Positions 15,440 through 22,116 of a stretch of 24,508 bases of DNA are shown here, piece after piece. The notes beneath the pieces were generated by a model, which was given only the letters and a program-made list of their open reading frames with translations, was not told the DNA's origin and did not search any database. A program made the position numbers and the translations under genes. Numbering within the stretch: the stretch's first letter is position 1; every line of letters starts with the position of its first letter. The stretch comes from Anaerolineaceae bacterium UBA5365 (lineage in GTDB: Bacteria > Chloroflexota > Anaerolineae > Anaerolineales > Anaerolineaceae), in contig DHPL01000033.1 in NCBI GenBank assembly GCA_002407905.1, positions 413-24,920 of the forward strand, written 5' to 3'.

Positions 15440-15475
15440 GAACCGATCTGGTGGATTCAGATCGGTTCTTCAATT
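15440..15475 (+). terminator. Terminator of the carboxyltransferase gene
   Basis: GAACCGATCTG (15440-15450) and CAGATCGGTTC (15458-15468) form a perfect 11-bp stem with a 7-base loop; the tail TTCAATT is only modestly T-rich. Confidence 0.8.
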
Positions 15476-15481
15476 CCCACC

Positions 15482-15487
15482 TATAAT
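15482..15487 (+). promoter_or_regulatory. Likely -10 element of the DUF4097 lipoprotein gene
   Basis: Perfect TATAAT, 34 bases before the ATG. Its -35 position falls in the preceding terminator hairpin and matches poorly. Confidence 0.4.
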
Positions 15488-15520
15488 TGAGACCCGGACC
15501 GAGAATTTGGCTGGCAACTC

Positions 15521-16360
15521 ATGCTTCTAATGAAAATAAAGTCTCTTTTATTGCTCTCGCTCATCCTTCTGCTCACAAGCTGTTTTTCATCTCCGGCTGC
15601 AGAAACCAAGGTCTACGAATTCTCCGAATTGTCCTCTCAGAACCGATCTTTAGATATTTCACTCGAGCATGGTTCCATTGAATTGATCTTTACAGAAACG
15701 GATAGCATCGAGCTCCGAGTCACCGCCGGACCGGTTTTGTGGCAGGACCTCCTTATTGACGCGAAGGAAAATCGTGTGAATATCAGTTTGGGTGAATCCC
15801 TATCCAATGTGGCAAAGAAGGCCCTGCGGGACTCCCGCTTCCAGATTGAAATCCCAAATGAAACCGCAGTAACACTTTCAACCTTTGACGCAAGAATAAC
15901 TCTTACCGGAGAGGGATTGGCCGTCAATATACGCTCAGTCAGCAGCAGCGTGCAACTTAATCACTTCAAGGGAAACGCTGCAATTGTAAACAACCGCGGG
16001 CCGGTGACAGTAGAGAACAGTACGGGTCAAATCGAAGCGATCGGAAATTATGGATTAATCCAATTTCTCCAGTCTCATGGCAAACTGGTTGGTTCAACGA
16101 TTATGGGGAATATCAGGGTGGATAGCAACCTGGACGAAGTAATTGACCTGAAATTGGAAACCGACCATGGGGATGTCGAAATAAAACTCTCAAACCCAAA
16201 TGATCTAAATGTGATGCTCAATTCCGCCAGCGGCGATGTTGTCTGTGATCATCCCGCGCTGGATAGCAGCACAAGGTATTGCAGGGGAACCATCGGCAAC
16301 GCCGCCTCCCGGATACAGGTTCGAACCGTCAGCGGAAGAATAGGCCTCACCCTGCGCTGA
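15521..16360 (+). CDS. DUF4097-type beta-helix lipoprotein
   Basis: The 279-aa product starts with a lipoprotein signal: a hydrophobic stretch from residue 8 and the lipobox L-T-S-C with Cys21 as the lipid site, so it is expected to be anchored outside the cytoplasmic membrane. The rest is a series of short beta strands in the style of DUF4097 'putative adhesin' domains (S-L-D-I-S-L-E-H-G-S-I-E-L, V-T-V-E-N-S-T-G-Q-I-E-A, N-S-A-S-G-D-V-V-C-D, R-T-V-S-G-R-I-G-L). Its role is unknown. The start is uncertain between ATGs at 15521 and 15530; neither has a strong Shine-Dalgarno site, and both leave the signal intact. The gene stands alone. Confidence 0.82.
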   Translation: MLLMKIKSLLLLSLILLLTSCFSSPAAETKVYEFSELSSQNRSLDISLEHGSIELIFTETDSIELRVTAGPVLWQDLLIDAKENRVNISLGESLSNVAKKALRDSRFQIEIPNETAVTLSTFDARITLTGEGLAVNIRSVSSSVQLNHFKGNAAIVNNRGPVTVENSTGQIEAIGNYGLIQFLQSHGKLVGSTIMGNIRVDSNLDEVIDLKLETDHGDVEIKLSNPNDLNVMLNSASGDVVCDHPALDSSTRYCRGTIGNAASRIQVRTVSGRIGLTLR

Positions 16361-16411
16361 TCCACAGCAAGTTTCAACACAGTTTGGTCAACGTGAAATC
16401 GTGATGACCAG

Positions 16412-16448
16412 TTCCAGGGTATCCAGCCTGGAATCCTGATACTTTTTC
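16412..16448 (+). terminator. Possible terminator of the lipoprotein gene
   Basis: TTCCAGG (16412-16418) and CCTGGAA (16427-16433) form a 7-bp stem with an 8-base loop; a TTTTT lies some bases further on. Weaker than the other terminators in the window. Confidence 0.45.
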
Positions 16449-16468
16449 CATGAGAATTAATGCCCCCA

Positions 16469-16487
16469 TTTTCACGATTATGAGTAA
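16469..16487 (+). promoter_or_regulatory. Candidate operator A upstream of the PTS operon promoter
   Basis: TTTTCACGATTATGAGTAA. It shares 15 of 19 bases with operator B on the opposite strand, and its core is the dyad TCA-N6-TGA. It ends 19 bases before the -35. The SorC-family regulator encoded at the operon end is the natural candidate to bind here (inference). Confidence 0.55.
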
Positions 16488-16506
16488 ATTGATTTATTAA
16501 TTTGCA

Positions 16507-16535
16507 TTGACAAAATGTTAATCCGAATGTAAAAT
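16507..16535 (+). promoter_or_regulatory. Promoter of the PTS / cysteine desulfurase operon
   Basis: TTGACA (16507-16512) and TAAAAT (16530-16535) with a 17-base spacer: an almost consensus sigma70 promoter. Transcription should start near 16542, leaving about 40 bases of leader that hold operator B. Confidence 0.82.
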
Positions 16536-16554
16536 GAGTTCCGATTGTGAATTA

Positions 16555-16573
16555 TTACTCATGTTTGTGAATA
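16555..16573 (-). promoter_or_regulatory. Candidate operator B, inverted copy downstream of the promoter
   Basis: Minus-strand TATTCACAAACATGAGTAA, 15 of 19 identical to operator A. The plus strand here also carries the octamer TTGTGAAT twice (16545-16552 and 16565-16572) at a 20-base period, about two helical turns. The position just after the predicted start site suits repression. Confidence 0.55.
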
Positions 16574-16583
16574 GCGAGGCAAA

Positions 16584-17735
16584 ATGGCTCCAGGATTGAC
16601 ACCGCGGGAAAGGGTTCGTTTATCTCTAAATCATCAAGAGCCAGACCAAGTCCCTATTTCTTTGGGCGGTTCAGCCAATCACCTAACGGAGCAGCTGTAC
16701 GTAAAGCTGCGCAACCATTTTGGTTTGACCGATGTTCCCCGCCGGACCTTGGTAGGCTATTACTCCACTCCGGATTACAACCCCCTCCTGGATGCCCTGG
16801 GCACTGACTTTCGCTACATTCACATTCGGCCGGAGACTCGGTTTGTAGCTAATTCCCTTATCGGAGATTTTCAGGAGTTTACAGACGAATGGGGAGTAAA
16901 ACATCGGCTGGTATCCGGTTATTACGACATGACTGGCCAGCCATTCCCAGAAGACCTGACCATCGAGAGCATCGATGCCTATAACTGGCCAGACCCGTAC
17001 GACCCTGTCCGGCTGGTGGGTGTTGAAGAAGAAATCAAACACCTTTATAACGAGACTGATTATGCTTTGGTGGCACATCGTCCCGTTTACGGCAACCTTT
17101 GGGAAATGACCAAGCTGCTCCTTGGGATGGAAGATGCCTTGGTACTCACTATTCTTGACCCCGCTGTCTTCGACTACTTTATTGGCAAATTGGCCGAAGT
17201 GCAGGATGGCTTCTATGATGCTTTCTTAAGCGTCGTCGGGCCGTACGTGGATGTGGTTGAAATAGCTGATGATTACGGAACCAATACGGGTCCCTTGTTT
17301 GACCCGAATGTTTATAAGAAGCATTTCATGCCTCGATACAAGAAAACCATCGAGCTGATCAAGAAAAAAGCCCCGAACGCAAAAGTCCTATTGCACAACG
17401 ACGGCGCGATCAGAGACTTTATTCCCGATATCATCGAGACCGGTTTTGATATCCTGAACCCCATCGAAAGCCACCTCCCCGGGATGGACCCCACAGATCT
17501 CAAACGTGAATACGGCAAGGATCTCGTCTTCCAGGGCGGCGTAGATGTCACATCGATTCTCAACCGGGGAAGCCTGGAGGACGTTTGGAAGGAAGTTGAG
17601 AAACGAATCAAAGAGATGGGTCATGGCGGTGGTTATGTGCTGGCGCCGGCTCATAACTTTGGCAATGACGTGCCGCTTGAAAACTTCCTTGCCTTTTTTG
17701 AAGCCGGCAAAGCGCTCGGCAAGTATCCTTTGTAG
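16584..17735 (+). CDS. Uroporphyrinogen decarboxylase (URO-D) superfamily protein, first gene of the PTS operon
   Basis: The 383-aa product has the URO-D superfamily opening T-P-R-E-R-V-R-L-S-L-N-H-Q-E-P-D-Q-V-P-I (6-25) and ending G-G-G-Y-V-L-A-P-A-H-N-F-G-N-D-V-P-L-E-N. It is very unlikely to be a haem-pathway decarboxylase; the superfamily also holds corrinoid- and thiol-dependent methyltransferases (MtaA, CmuA) and many uncharacterised catabolic members. Those methyltransferases carry an H-x-C zinc motif; here the matching site reads H-N-D-G (271-274), so zinc-thiolate chemistry by that motif is not expected. No corrinoid protein gene is nearby. The ATG follows GAGG by four bases. The aldolase-like gene starts 11 bases after the stop. 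Substrate unknown. Confidence 0.85.
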   Translation: MAPGLTPRERVRLSLNHQEPDQVPISLGGSANHLTEQLYVKLRNHFGLTDVPRRTLVGYYSTPDYNPLLDALGTDFRYIHIRPETRFVANSLIGDFQEFTDEWGVKHRLVSGYYDMTGQPFPEDLTIESIDAYNWPDPYDPVRLVGVEEEIKHLYNETDYALVAHRPVYGNLWEMTKLLLGMEDALVLTILDPAVFDYFIGKLAEVQDGFYDAFLSVVGPYVDVVEIADDYGTNTGPLFDPNVYKKHFMPRYKKTIELIKKKAPNAKVLLHNDGAIRDFIPDIIETGFDILNPIESHLPGMDPTDLKREYGKDLVFQGGVDVTSILNRGSLEDVWKEVEKRIKEMGHGGGYVLAPAHNFGNDVPLENFLAFFEAGKALGKYPL

Positions 17736-17746
17736 GGGAGAAAACA

Positions 17747-18415
17747 ATGCTACTTTACGAATTACGCAAAAAGGTCCTCGATACCGCGCTAAGTCTCCCA
17801 AGTTATGGCCTGGTTTGGTTGGCTGGCGGCACAGTTTCGGCTCGGGATCCAGAGACAAACTTGGTTTGCACCACCCCAAGTGGTTTGGATTACCGAACAC
17901 TGAGCGCAGAGGATATTTGCGTAACGGATATCGATGAGAAAATTGTTGATTCTAAATACCGGCCGTCTGTAGCCCTCACGTTATGGACAAATTTTTTCCG
18001 CAAACGGCCTGACGTAAACGCGGTAGTTCATACACATTCGCATGCCGCCACTGCCTTCGCGGTTACTGGGCAGGAAATGCCGATCATCACTGAAACCCAG
18101 GCAAATTGGTTCAATAGACCGATCCCAATTACCCCCTACCTCAGTGTGGAAGATCCCCGTTTTGATATGCTGCCGGTTGAACTGACCGCCGATGGCTTCG
18201 CGGTCATGCTCGGACAGCACGGTGTGATTACCCTGGGTTCCAACCTGGACCATGCCCTGGAACGAGCCGTCACACTTGAAGAAGCCGCTAAAACTTATGC
18301 TTACGCGAAGATCTTTGGAACGCCCAGAACTCTGCCGCCCGAAGTAGTCCGGCGCTCGTTTGATTATTATCACAATCGCTACGGACAAAACGCGGACACC
18401 GAAGGTGAAAAATGA
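17747..18415 (+). CDS. Class II aldolase / AraD-FucA family protein with altered active site
   Basis: The 222-aa product belongs to the zinc-dependent class II aldolase/AraD family. Zinc ligands are present: V-V-H-T-H-S-H (His95, His97) and G-Q-H-G-V-I (His158). Relatives cleave or epimerise phosphorylated sugars such as fuculose-1-phosphate or ribulose-5-phosphate, which fits a PTS operon delivering a phosphorylated substrate. However, the P-S-S-E (FucA) or P-S-S-D (AraD) motif with the catalytic acid reads P-S-V-A (73-76), and the phosphate-loop G-N is G-T (28-29). The chemistry may therefore differ, or the protein may not be an aldolase. GGGGAG eight bases before the ATG supports the start. 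Its end overlaps the EIIA gene as ATGA. Confidence 0.87.
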   Translation: MLLYELRKKVLDTALSLPSYGLVWLAGGTVSARDPETNLVCTTPSGLDYRTLSAEDICVTDIDEKIVDSKYRPSVALTLWTNFFRKRPDVNAVVHTHSHAATAFAVTGQEMPIITETQANWFNRPIPITPYLSVEDPRFDMLPVELTADGFAVMLGQHGVITLGSNLDHALERAVTLEEAAKTYAYAKIFGTPRTLPPEVVRRSFDYYHNRYGQNADTEGEK

Positions 18416-18864
18416 TACTGACTGAAGCCACTGTTCTGATCGATCACGTGAGCACGGATAGTTTTGCCTGTATTCACGAGCTCTCCCAGCTGCTTTGCCA
18501 AATAGGCTATGTGAACCCGGAATATGGCAAGCTATGCTGTGACCGTGAGCGTCTCTACCCCACCGGTTTACCAACGAAACCCTTCGCCATCGCCATCCCG
18601 CATGCTGAAGGTTTGGAAGTAAATGAGTCTTCACTAAGCGTCGCGATCTTGCGCGACCCGGTGAACTTTCAGAACATGGCAGATCCGGAGGAAGCCCTCC
18701 CGGTTGAAGTTGTGCTCCTGATGGCGACTAAGAATCCGGAAGAACAGGTTTCAACGCTGCAAAAATTAGCTGAAATATTCTCCTCCGCGGATGAGCTGAG
18801 GGAGTTGCGGTCGCAGTCCAGTAAAAAGGGTGTGGCCGATTGGATTAATCAGAGATTAAGCTAG
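18412..18864 (+). CDS. PTS EIIA component, galactitol/fructose type
   Basis: The 150-aa cytoplasmic protein has the EIIA fold of the fructose/mannitol/galactitol group: G-Y-V-N-P-E-Y, E-R-L-Y-P-T-G-L-P-T (46-55), then I-A-I-P-H-A-E-G with the phosphorylated histidine at 64, and V-V-L-L-M-A-T-K-N-P-E-E-Q near 105-117. It would accept phosphate from HPr and pass it to the EIIB cysteine. HPr and enzyme I are not in the window. The ATG overlaps the aldolase-like stop (ATGA), so the two are coupled. Closest in type to GatA; sugar specificity cannot be read from it. Confidence 0.92.
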   Translation: MILTEATVLIDHVSTDSFACIHELSQLLCQIGYVNPEYGKLCCDRERLYPTGLPTKPFAIAIPHAEGLEVNESSLSVAILRDPVNFQNMADPEEALPVEVVLLMATKNPEEQVSTLQKLAEIFSSADELRELRSQSSKKGVADWINQRLS

Positions 18865-18885
18865 CAGGCAAAACGTCCTTAAAAT

Positions 18886-18968
18886 AGGAGGTGACAATTC
18901 ACAAAAACCTATACAATATACGCAATTGTTCCAAAGTTAGTAGATTAGGGAAAGGTTTATCAAATTGA
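18886..18968 (+). other. Orphan Shine-Dalgarno and possible 25-codon leader ORF before EIIB
   Basis: AGGAGGTGA (18886-18894) is the strongest ribosome-binding sequence in the window, yet no ATG follows. A GTG inside it (18891) opens a 25-codon frame whose TGA (18966-18968) overlaps the TTG start of the EIIB gene. Start spacing is zero, so ordinary initiation there is doubtful. The stretch ATTCACAA (18897-18904) is the complement of the TTGTGAAT octamer at the operon promoter. A short leader peptide, a 30S stand-by site or an operator are alternatives. Confidence 0.25.
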
Positions 18969-19264
18969 GCAAATTAATTGTAGTTGCATGTGGTGCTGGT
19001 ATCAATACTTCAACGATCACCGAGGATTCAATTCGCGAGAGACTCGATCAGGAAGGCATGATGGATGTCGAAGTAAAGCGGATCCTCATCGCGGACATCG
19101 AGCGTTACGCCTCACGGCCTGACCTGATCCTGGTTGTCTCGATGATGAAAATCTATCGAACATTCGATGTCCCGGTGATGCAAGGTATGCCCTTCCTTAT
19201 TGGAAGTAAGGAAGAACGCAAGGAGATACTTGATAAGGTTGTAAGCATCGCTCGCGGATCCTAA
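18965..19264 (+). CDS. PTS EIIB component, galactitol type
   Basis: The 99-aa product is a typical EIIB of the galactitol group: L-I-V-V-A-C-G-A-G-I-N-T-S-T (4-17) with the phosphorylated Cys9 in the P-loop, followed by a helix and the end motif P-F-L-I-G-S-K-E-E. It carries phosphate from EIIA to the sugar bound by EIIC. The start is TTG (18965); an in-frame stop at 18941 leaves no better start, and AAAGG nine bases upstream supports it. A TTG start suggests modest or controlled expression relative to the neighbours. A 100-base gap separates it from EIIA, and EIIC follows 31 bases after its stop. Confidence 0.92.
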   Translation: MSKLIVVACGAGINTSTITEDSIRERLDQEGMMDVEVKRILIADIERYASRPDLILVVSMMKIYRTFDVPVMQGMPFLIGSKEERKEILDKVVSIARGS

Positions 19265-19295
19265 TAATTAAATAGCTTCTAACCCCGGAGGAAAA

Positions 19296-20564
19296 ATGGA
19301 AGTAATTGTTTCTGCCGTTAACTGGTTTCTCGGCCTGGGTTCATCTGTTATCGTACCCATCGTCCTGATTTTTCTTGGTCTAATTTTTAAAGTTGGTTTT
19401 GCCAAAGCCGTTCGCGGCGGCGTGATCACTGGTATCGGCCTTGCCGGTCTCAACTTAATCACTAATCTGATTGTCGTGGCATTGCAGCCTGCAGTGCAAG
19501 CCCTTGCTGACCGCCTTGGTATTGTGAAGGATATCGTAGATATCAACTGGGCCGATGCGGGCATTGCCTGGGGTTGGCCTGGTGTTGCTGGCGTCGTCCT
19601 CGGGATCATCGTCGTCAATATCATCATGCTCGTCCTCAGGCTAACCAAAACCCTTTGGGTTGATGTTTGGTCCTACTGGCATGGCTCTGCCCTGGCTGGT
19701 TTTGTTTGGGCTATGACCAATAATATTCTTTTAGGTGTGATTGCGGGCGTGCTCTATCTGGTCATCGGCGGCTTGTTCAGCGATATTACCGCGAAGAAGT
19801 TCCAGGAATTCAACGACATGCCGGGTATCGGCGTTCCATGCGGTACTACGGTTCAGGCAGCCATTTTTGCGATACCTGTCGTATGGGTGCTCGATCGTAT
19901 CCCCGGTTTGAAGGACCTGGATGCCTCCCCCGAGAATATCCGCAAACGCCTGGGCCTGGTTGGGGAACCGGCGATCCTTGGCCTGCTCCTGGGTATCATC
20001 ATCGGCATTGCTGCTGGGTACAACGTACAGCAGTTCCTTGGTCTTGGCATGCAGGTCGCCACGATGATGGTAGTTCTGCCCCGGATGGTCTCACTGATCG
20101 CAGAAGGTATCGTGCCCATCACCCTGTCGATCGTTCAGTACATGAAAAACCGCTTCAAGGACCGCGAGCTATATGTGGCCGTTGACTGCGCAGTTCTGCT
20201 GGGTCATCCCGCTGTTATGGCGTCTTCCGTGATCCTTTTCCCGCTCTACATCCTCCTGGCTGCCGTTCTGCCGGGTGTTCGCATGCTCCCCATCGCCAGC
20301 CTGGCTGTAGTGCCTTTCTGGGCTGGCGCCGTAGTCCCTTATACCAAGGGTAATGTGATCAAAACAGTCATCGTACTGCTCCTCTACGCGATACCCTTCA
20401 TGTACCTGGGAACTCTGCTTGTCAATTCCCAAACGCAGACGTATCAGATGATGAACATGTACTCAGACCAGATCGCACAAGGCCTCCAGCTTGGTTCCTG
20501 GGACATGGGTGGAGATCCCCTCGGTTCTCTGATCCGGGGTGTCTTCAGCCTCTTCGGCCGCTAA
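19296..20564 (+). CDS. PTS EIIC permease, galactitol (GatC) type
   Basis: The 422-aa membrane protein has about ten hydrophobic segments starting at residues 15-35 and ending near 350-375. Family marks include N-W-A-D-A-G-I-A-W-G-W-P-G (89-101), G-I-G-V-P-C-G-T-T (177-185) and G-E-P-A-I-L-G-L-L-L-G (223-233). It binds and transports the sugar or polyol while EIIB phosphorylates it. The family includes galactitol permeases and many for unknown polyols or sugars, so I name only the family. GGAGG five bases before the ATG sets the start. The C-terminus (D-P-L-G-S-L-I-R-G-V-F-S-L-F-G-R) is probably cytoplasmic. Confidence 0.93.
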   Translation: MEVIVSAVNWFLGLGSSVIVPIVLIFLGLIFKVGFAKAVRGGVITGIGLAGLNLITNLIVVALQPAVQALADRLGIVKDIVDINWADAGIAWGWPGVAGVVLGIIVVNIIMLVLRLTKTLWVDVWSYWHGSALAGFVWAMTNNILLGVIAGVLYLVIGGLFSDITAKKFQEFNDMPGIGVPCGTTVQAAIFAIPVVWVLDRIPGLKDLDASPENIRKRLGLVGEPAILGLLLGIIIGIAAGYNVQQFLGLGMQVATMMVVLPRMVSLIAEGIVPITLSIVQYMKNRFKDRELYVAVDCAVLLGHPAVMASSVILFPLYILLAAVLPGVRMLPIASLAVVPFWAGAVVPYTKGNVIKTVIVLLLYAIPFMYLGTLLVNSQTQTYQMMNMYSDQIAQGLQLGSWDMGGDPLGSLIRGVFSLFGR

Positions 20565-20581
20565 GCATTTGAGGTAATTTG

Positions 20582-20606
20582 AGAGGAGGCAGAAAATGCC
20601 TCCTCT
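20582..20606 (+). promoter_or_regulatory. Hairpin that covers the Shine-Dalgarno site of the EIIB-like gene
   Basis: AGAGGAGGC (20582-20590) and GCCTCCTCT (20598-20606) form a perfect 9-bp stem with a 7-base loop AGAAAAT. GGAGG (20585-20589) is wholly paired to codons 2-4, and the first two bases of the ATG lie in the loop. Upstream translation of EIIC stops at 20564, so it would not melt the stem. It could throttle translation or end some transcripts, but no T run follows. Confidence 0.7.
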
Positions 20607-20928
20607 TAATCATCAGGACAAGCTCATCGTGAGTGCTCGCGTTCTTGTAGTAGGCGGTTGGTGTGGCAACCTGCTGTATATTGTTGCAGACCACATCAGA
20701 GCGCTGACGGAAAAAGCCGGGCTGGATGCCATTGTAAAAACATTCAGCGTCTGGGATTCGCTGGACACATTGCCGTCCAGCGATCTGATCATTCAGCTGC
20801 TTCCCGCATTAAAACAAGAAGATCTATCTTGCCCGCTGATCAACGGCCGGCCATTACTCGCAGATTTGGAAAATGAGCCTGTTAATTCCAGGATCCTTAT
20901 GGCATTCGAAGAGCTGAAATCGCGATGA
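20596..20928 (+). CDS. EIIB-like protein without the canonical phosphocysteine
   Basis: The 110-aa product resembles a PTS EIIB of the galactitol fold: V-L-V-V (16-19) then a loop, I-V-A-D-H-I, A-G-L-D-A-I-V-K-T-F-S-V, D-L-I-I-Q-L, and R-P-L-L-A-D-L-E-N-E. The EIIB in the same operon reads V-V-A-C-G-A-G-I; here it reads V-V-G-G-W-C-G-N, so the phosphorylated Cys position is Gly21 and a Cys appears two residues later (23). Canonical EIIB function is doubtful. The ATG at 20596 has GGAGG upstream but inside a hairpin; a GTG at 20629 would begin nearer the domain. The end overlaps the cysteine desulfurase gene as ATGA. It may be a regulatory, decoy or sulfur-related relative of EIIB. Confidence 0.75.
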   Translation: MPPLNHQDKLIVSARVLVVGGWCGNLLYIVADHIRALTEKAGLDAIVKTFSVWDSLDTLPSSDLIIQLLPALKQEDLSCPLINGRPLLADLENEPVNSRILMAFEELKSR

Positions 20929-22112
20929 GTAAACCAAGTGGCCTCGGGCAATTCAATGAATTGCCACAAGACGAAATTTATCTTGATTACGCGGCTACTA
21001 CACCGGTCCACCCCGAAGTTGCGGCACTGATCTACCGTATCAACCTTGAAGAATTCGGCAATCCGTCCAGCTTGCACCGGCGCGGAATGCAGGCCTCCCG
21101 CTTGCTTGAAAACGCCCGGCAGAAGATCGCAGGCCGCCTGAATTGCGGCACCAGTGAAGTGTTTTTCACAAGTGGGGCAACGGAATCGGACAATATTGCT
21201 ATTTTCGGAGTGATGCGTCAATACCTTCCGCAGGATGCCCACCTGATCACATGCTCCATTGAACACCATGCCGTCCTGGACCCGGCAAAGGAACTATTAC
21301 GGGAAGGTTATTCCGTTACGTTTCTGCCTGTGGACGGAAGCGGGACGGTCGATCCGGAAGACCTCCGAAAAGCATTGAGGCCGAATACCCGGCTTGTTTC
21401 CATCATGGCTGTGAACAACGAAACCGGTGCCATCCAGCCGGTAGAGGAACTTACCAAAATAACAGCTGAATCCAATGCCCTTTTCCACACGGACGGCGTC
21501 CAGGCCCTGGCATTGCTCGATTTGGATACCAAATCTCTGGGGGCAGACCTGATCTCACTTTCAAGCCATAAAGTGTACGGCCCAAAAGGTGTTGGTGCCC
21601 TTTACGTAAGTTCAGGGATTAAGCCACACCTCTCTCCATTGGCTTACGGCGGTGGGCAGGAAAAAGTCCTAAGGCCGGGTACCGAGAACCTGGCAGGTAT
21701 TGCCGGTTTTGCAGAGGCAGTTTCGCTGCTGGGTAATAAACGGTTTATCGAAAAGCAGCGCCTGCAGGATTTGCGGGCAGCCTTTATTAGAGGGCTCTCT
21801 GAGCGGATCCCGGACACCGTGATTAACGACGGCCAGGAGCAATTGCCCAGCATTTGTTCGGTTACATTTCCCATGGCTTCCGCCGAAATGATGCTTCTGC
21901 GCTTGGACAAATTAGGCATCAGGGTATCAATGGGGTCTGCCTGCACCTCAAAAACCATGGTTCCCTCCCACGTCCTCAAAGCCCTCGGAAAAACAGATGC
22001 CGAAGCCGAGGCAACCTTGCGGTTTTCGTTTGGGATGCAAACCGTAATCGATGAAATTGATCGAGTCCTTTCCGTGATCCAGGCGGTTTGGGCAGAATCG
22101 CGGATAGAATAG
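20925..22112 (+). CDS. NifS/IscS-type cysteine desulfurase
   Basis: The 395-aa PLP enzyme removes sulfur from cysteine to form a protein persulfide and alanine. It has Y-L-D-Y-A-A-T-T-P (19-27), F-G-N-P-S-S-L-H (44-51), T-S-G-A-T-E-S-D-N (82-90), E-H-H-A-V (113-117), the PLP lysine in S-S-H-K-V-Y-G-P-K-G (Lys216), G-G-G-Q-E-K-V-L-R-P-G-T-E-N (242-255), and the reactive loop G-S-A-C-T-S (Cys340). It is complete and looks active. The ATG overlaps the EIIB-like stop by ATGA. Its place in a sugar PTS operon is odd: NifS-type enzymes usually sit with Fe-S or tRNA-thiolation genes. It is the only desulfurase in the window, and the sufCBD operon lacks one. Confidence 0.94.
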   Translation: MSKPSGLGQFNELPQDEIYLDYAATTPVHPEVAALIYRINLEEFGNPSSLHRRGMQASRLLENARQKIAGRLNCGTSEVFFTSGATESDNIAIFGVMRQYLPQDAHLITCSIEHHAVLDPAKELLREGYSVTFLPVDGSGTVDPEDLRKALRPNTRLVSIMAVNNETGAIQPVEELTKITAESNALFHTDGVQALALLDLDTKSLGADLISLSSHKVYGPKGVGALYVSSGIKPHLSPLAYGGGQEKVLRPGTENLAGIAGFAEAVSLLGNKRFIEKQRLQDLRAAFIRGLSERIPDTVINDGQEQLPSICSVTFPMASAEMMLLRLDKLGIRVSMGSACTSKTMVPSHVLKALGKTDAEAEATLRFSFGMQTVIDEIDRVLSVIQAVWAESRIE

Positions 22113-22116
22113 AGCA

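Noticed and set aside
17388..18634. Long minus-strand frames over the URO-D, aldolase and EIIA genes
   Set aside because: Shadows of three overlapping well-supported genes.
20925..20932. ATGAGTAA at the desulfurase start, identical to part of the operator motif
   Set aside because: The rest of the 19-bp motif does not match, and the bases are start codons in a coding context.
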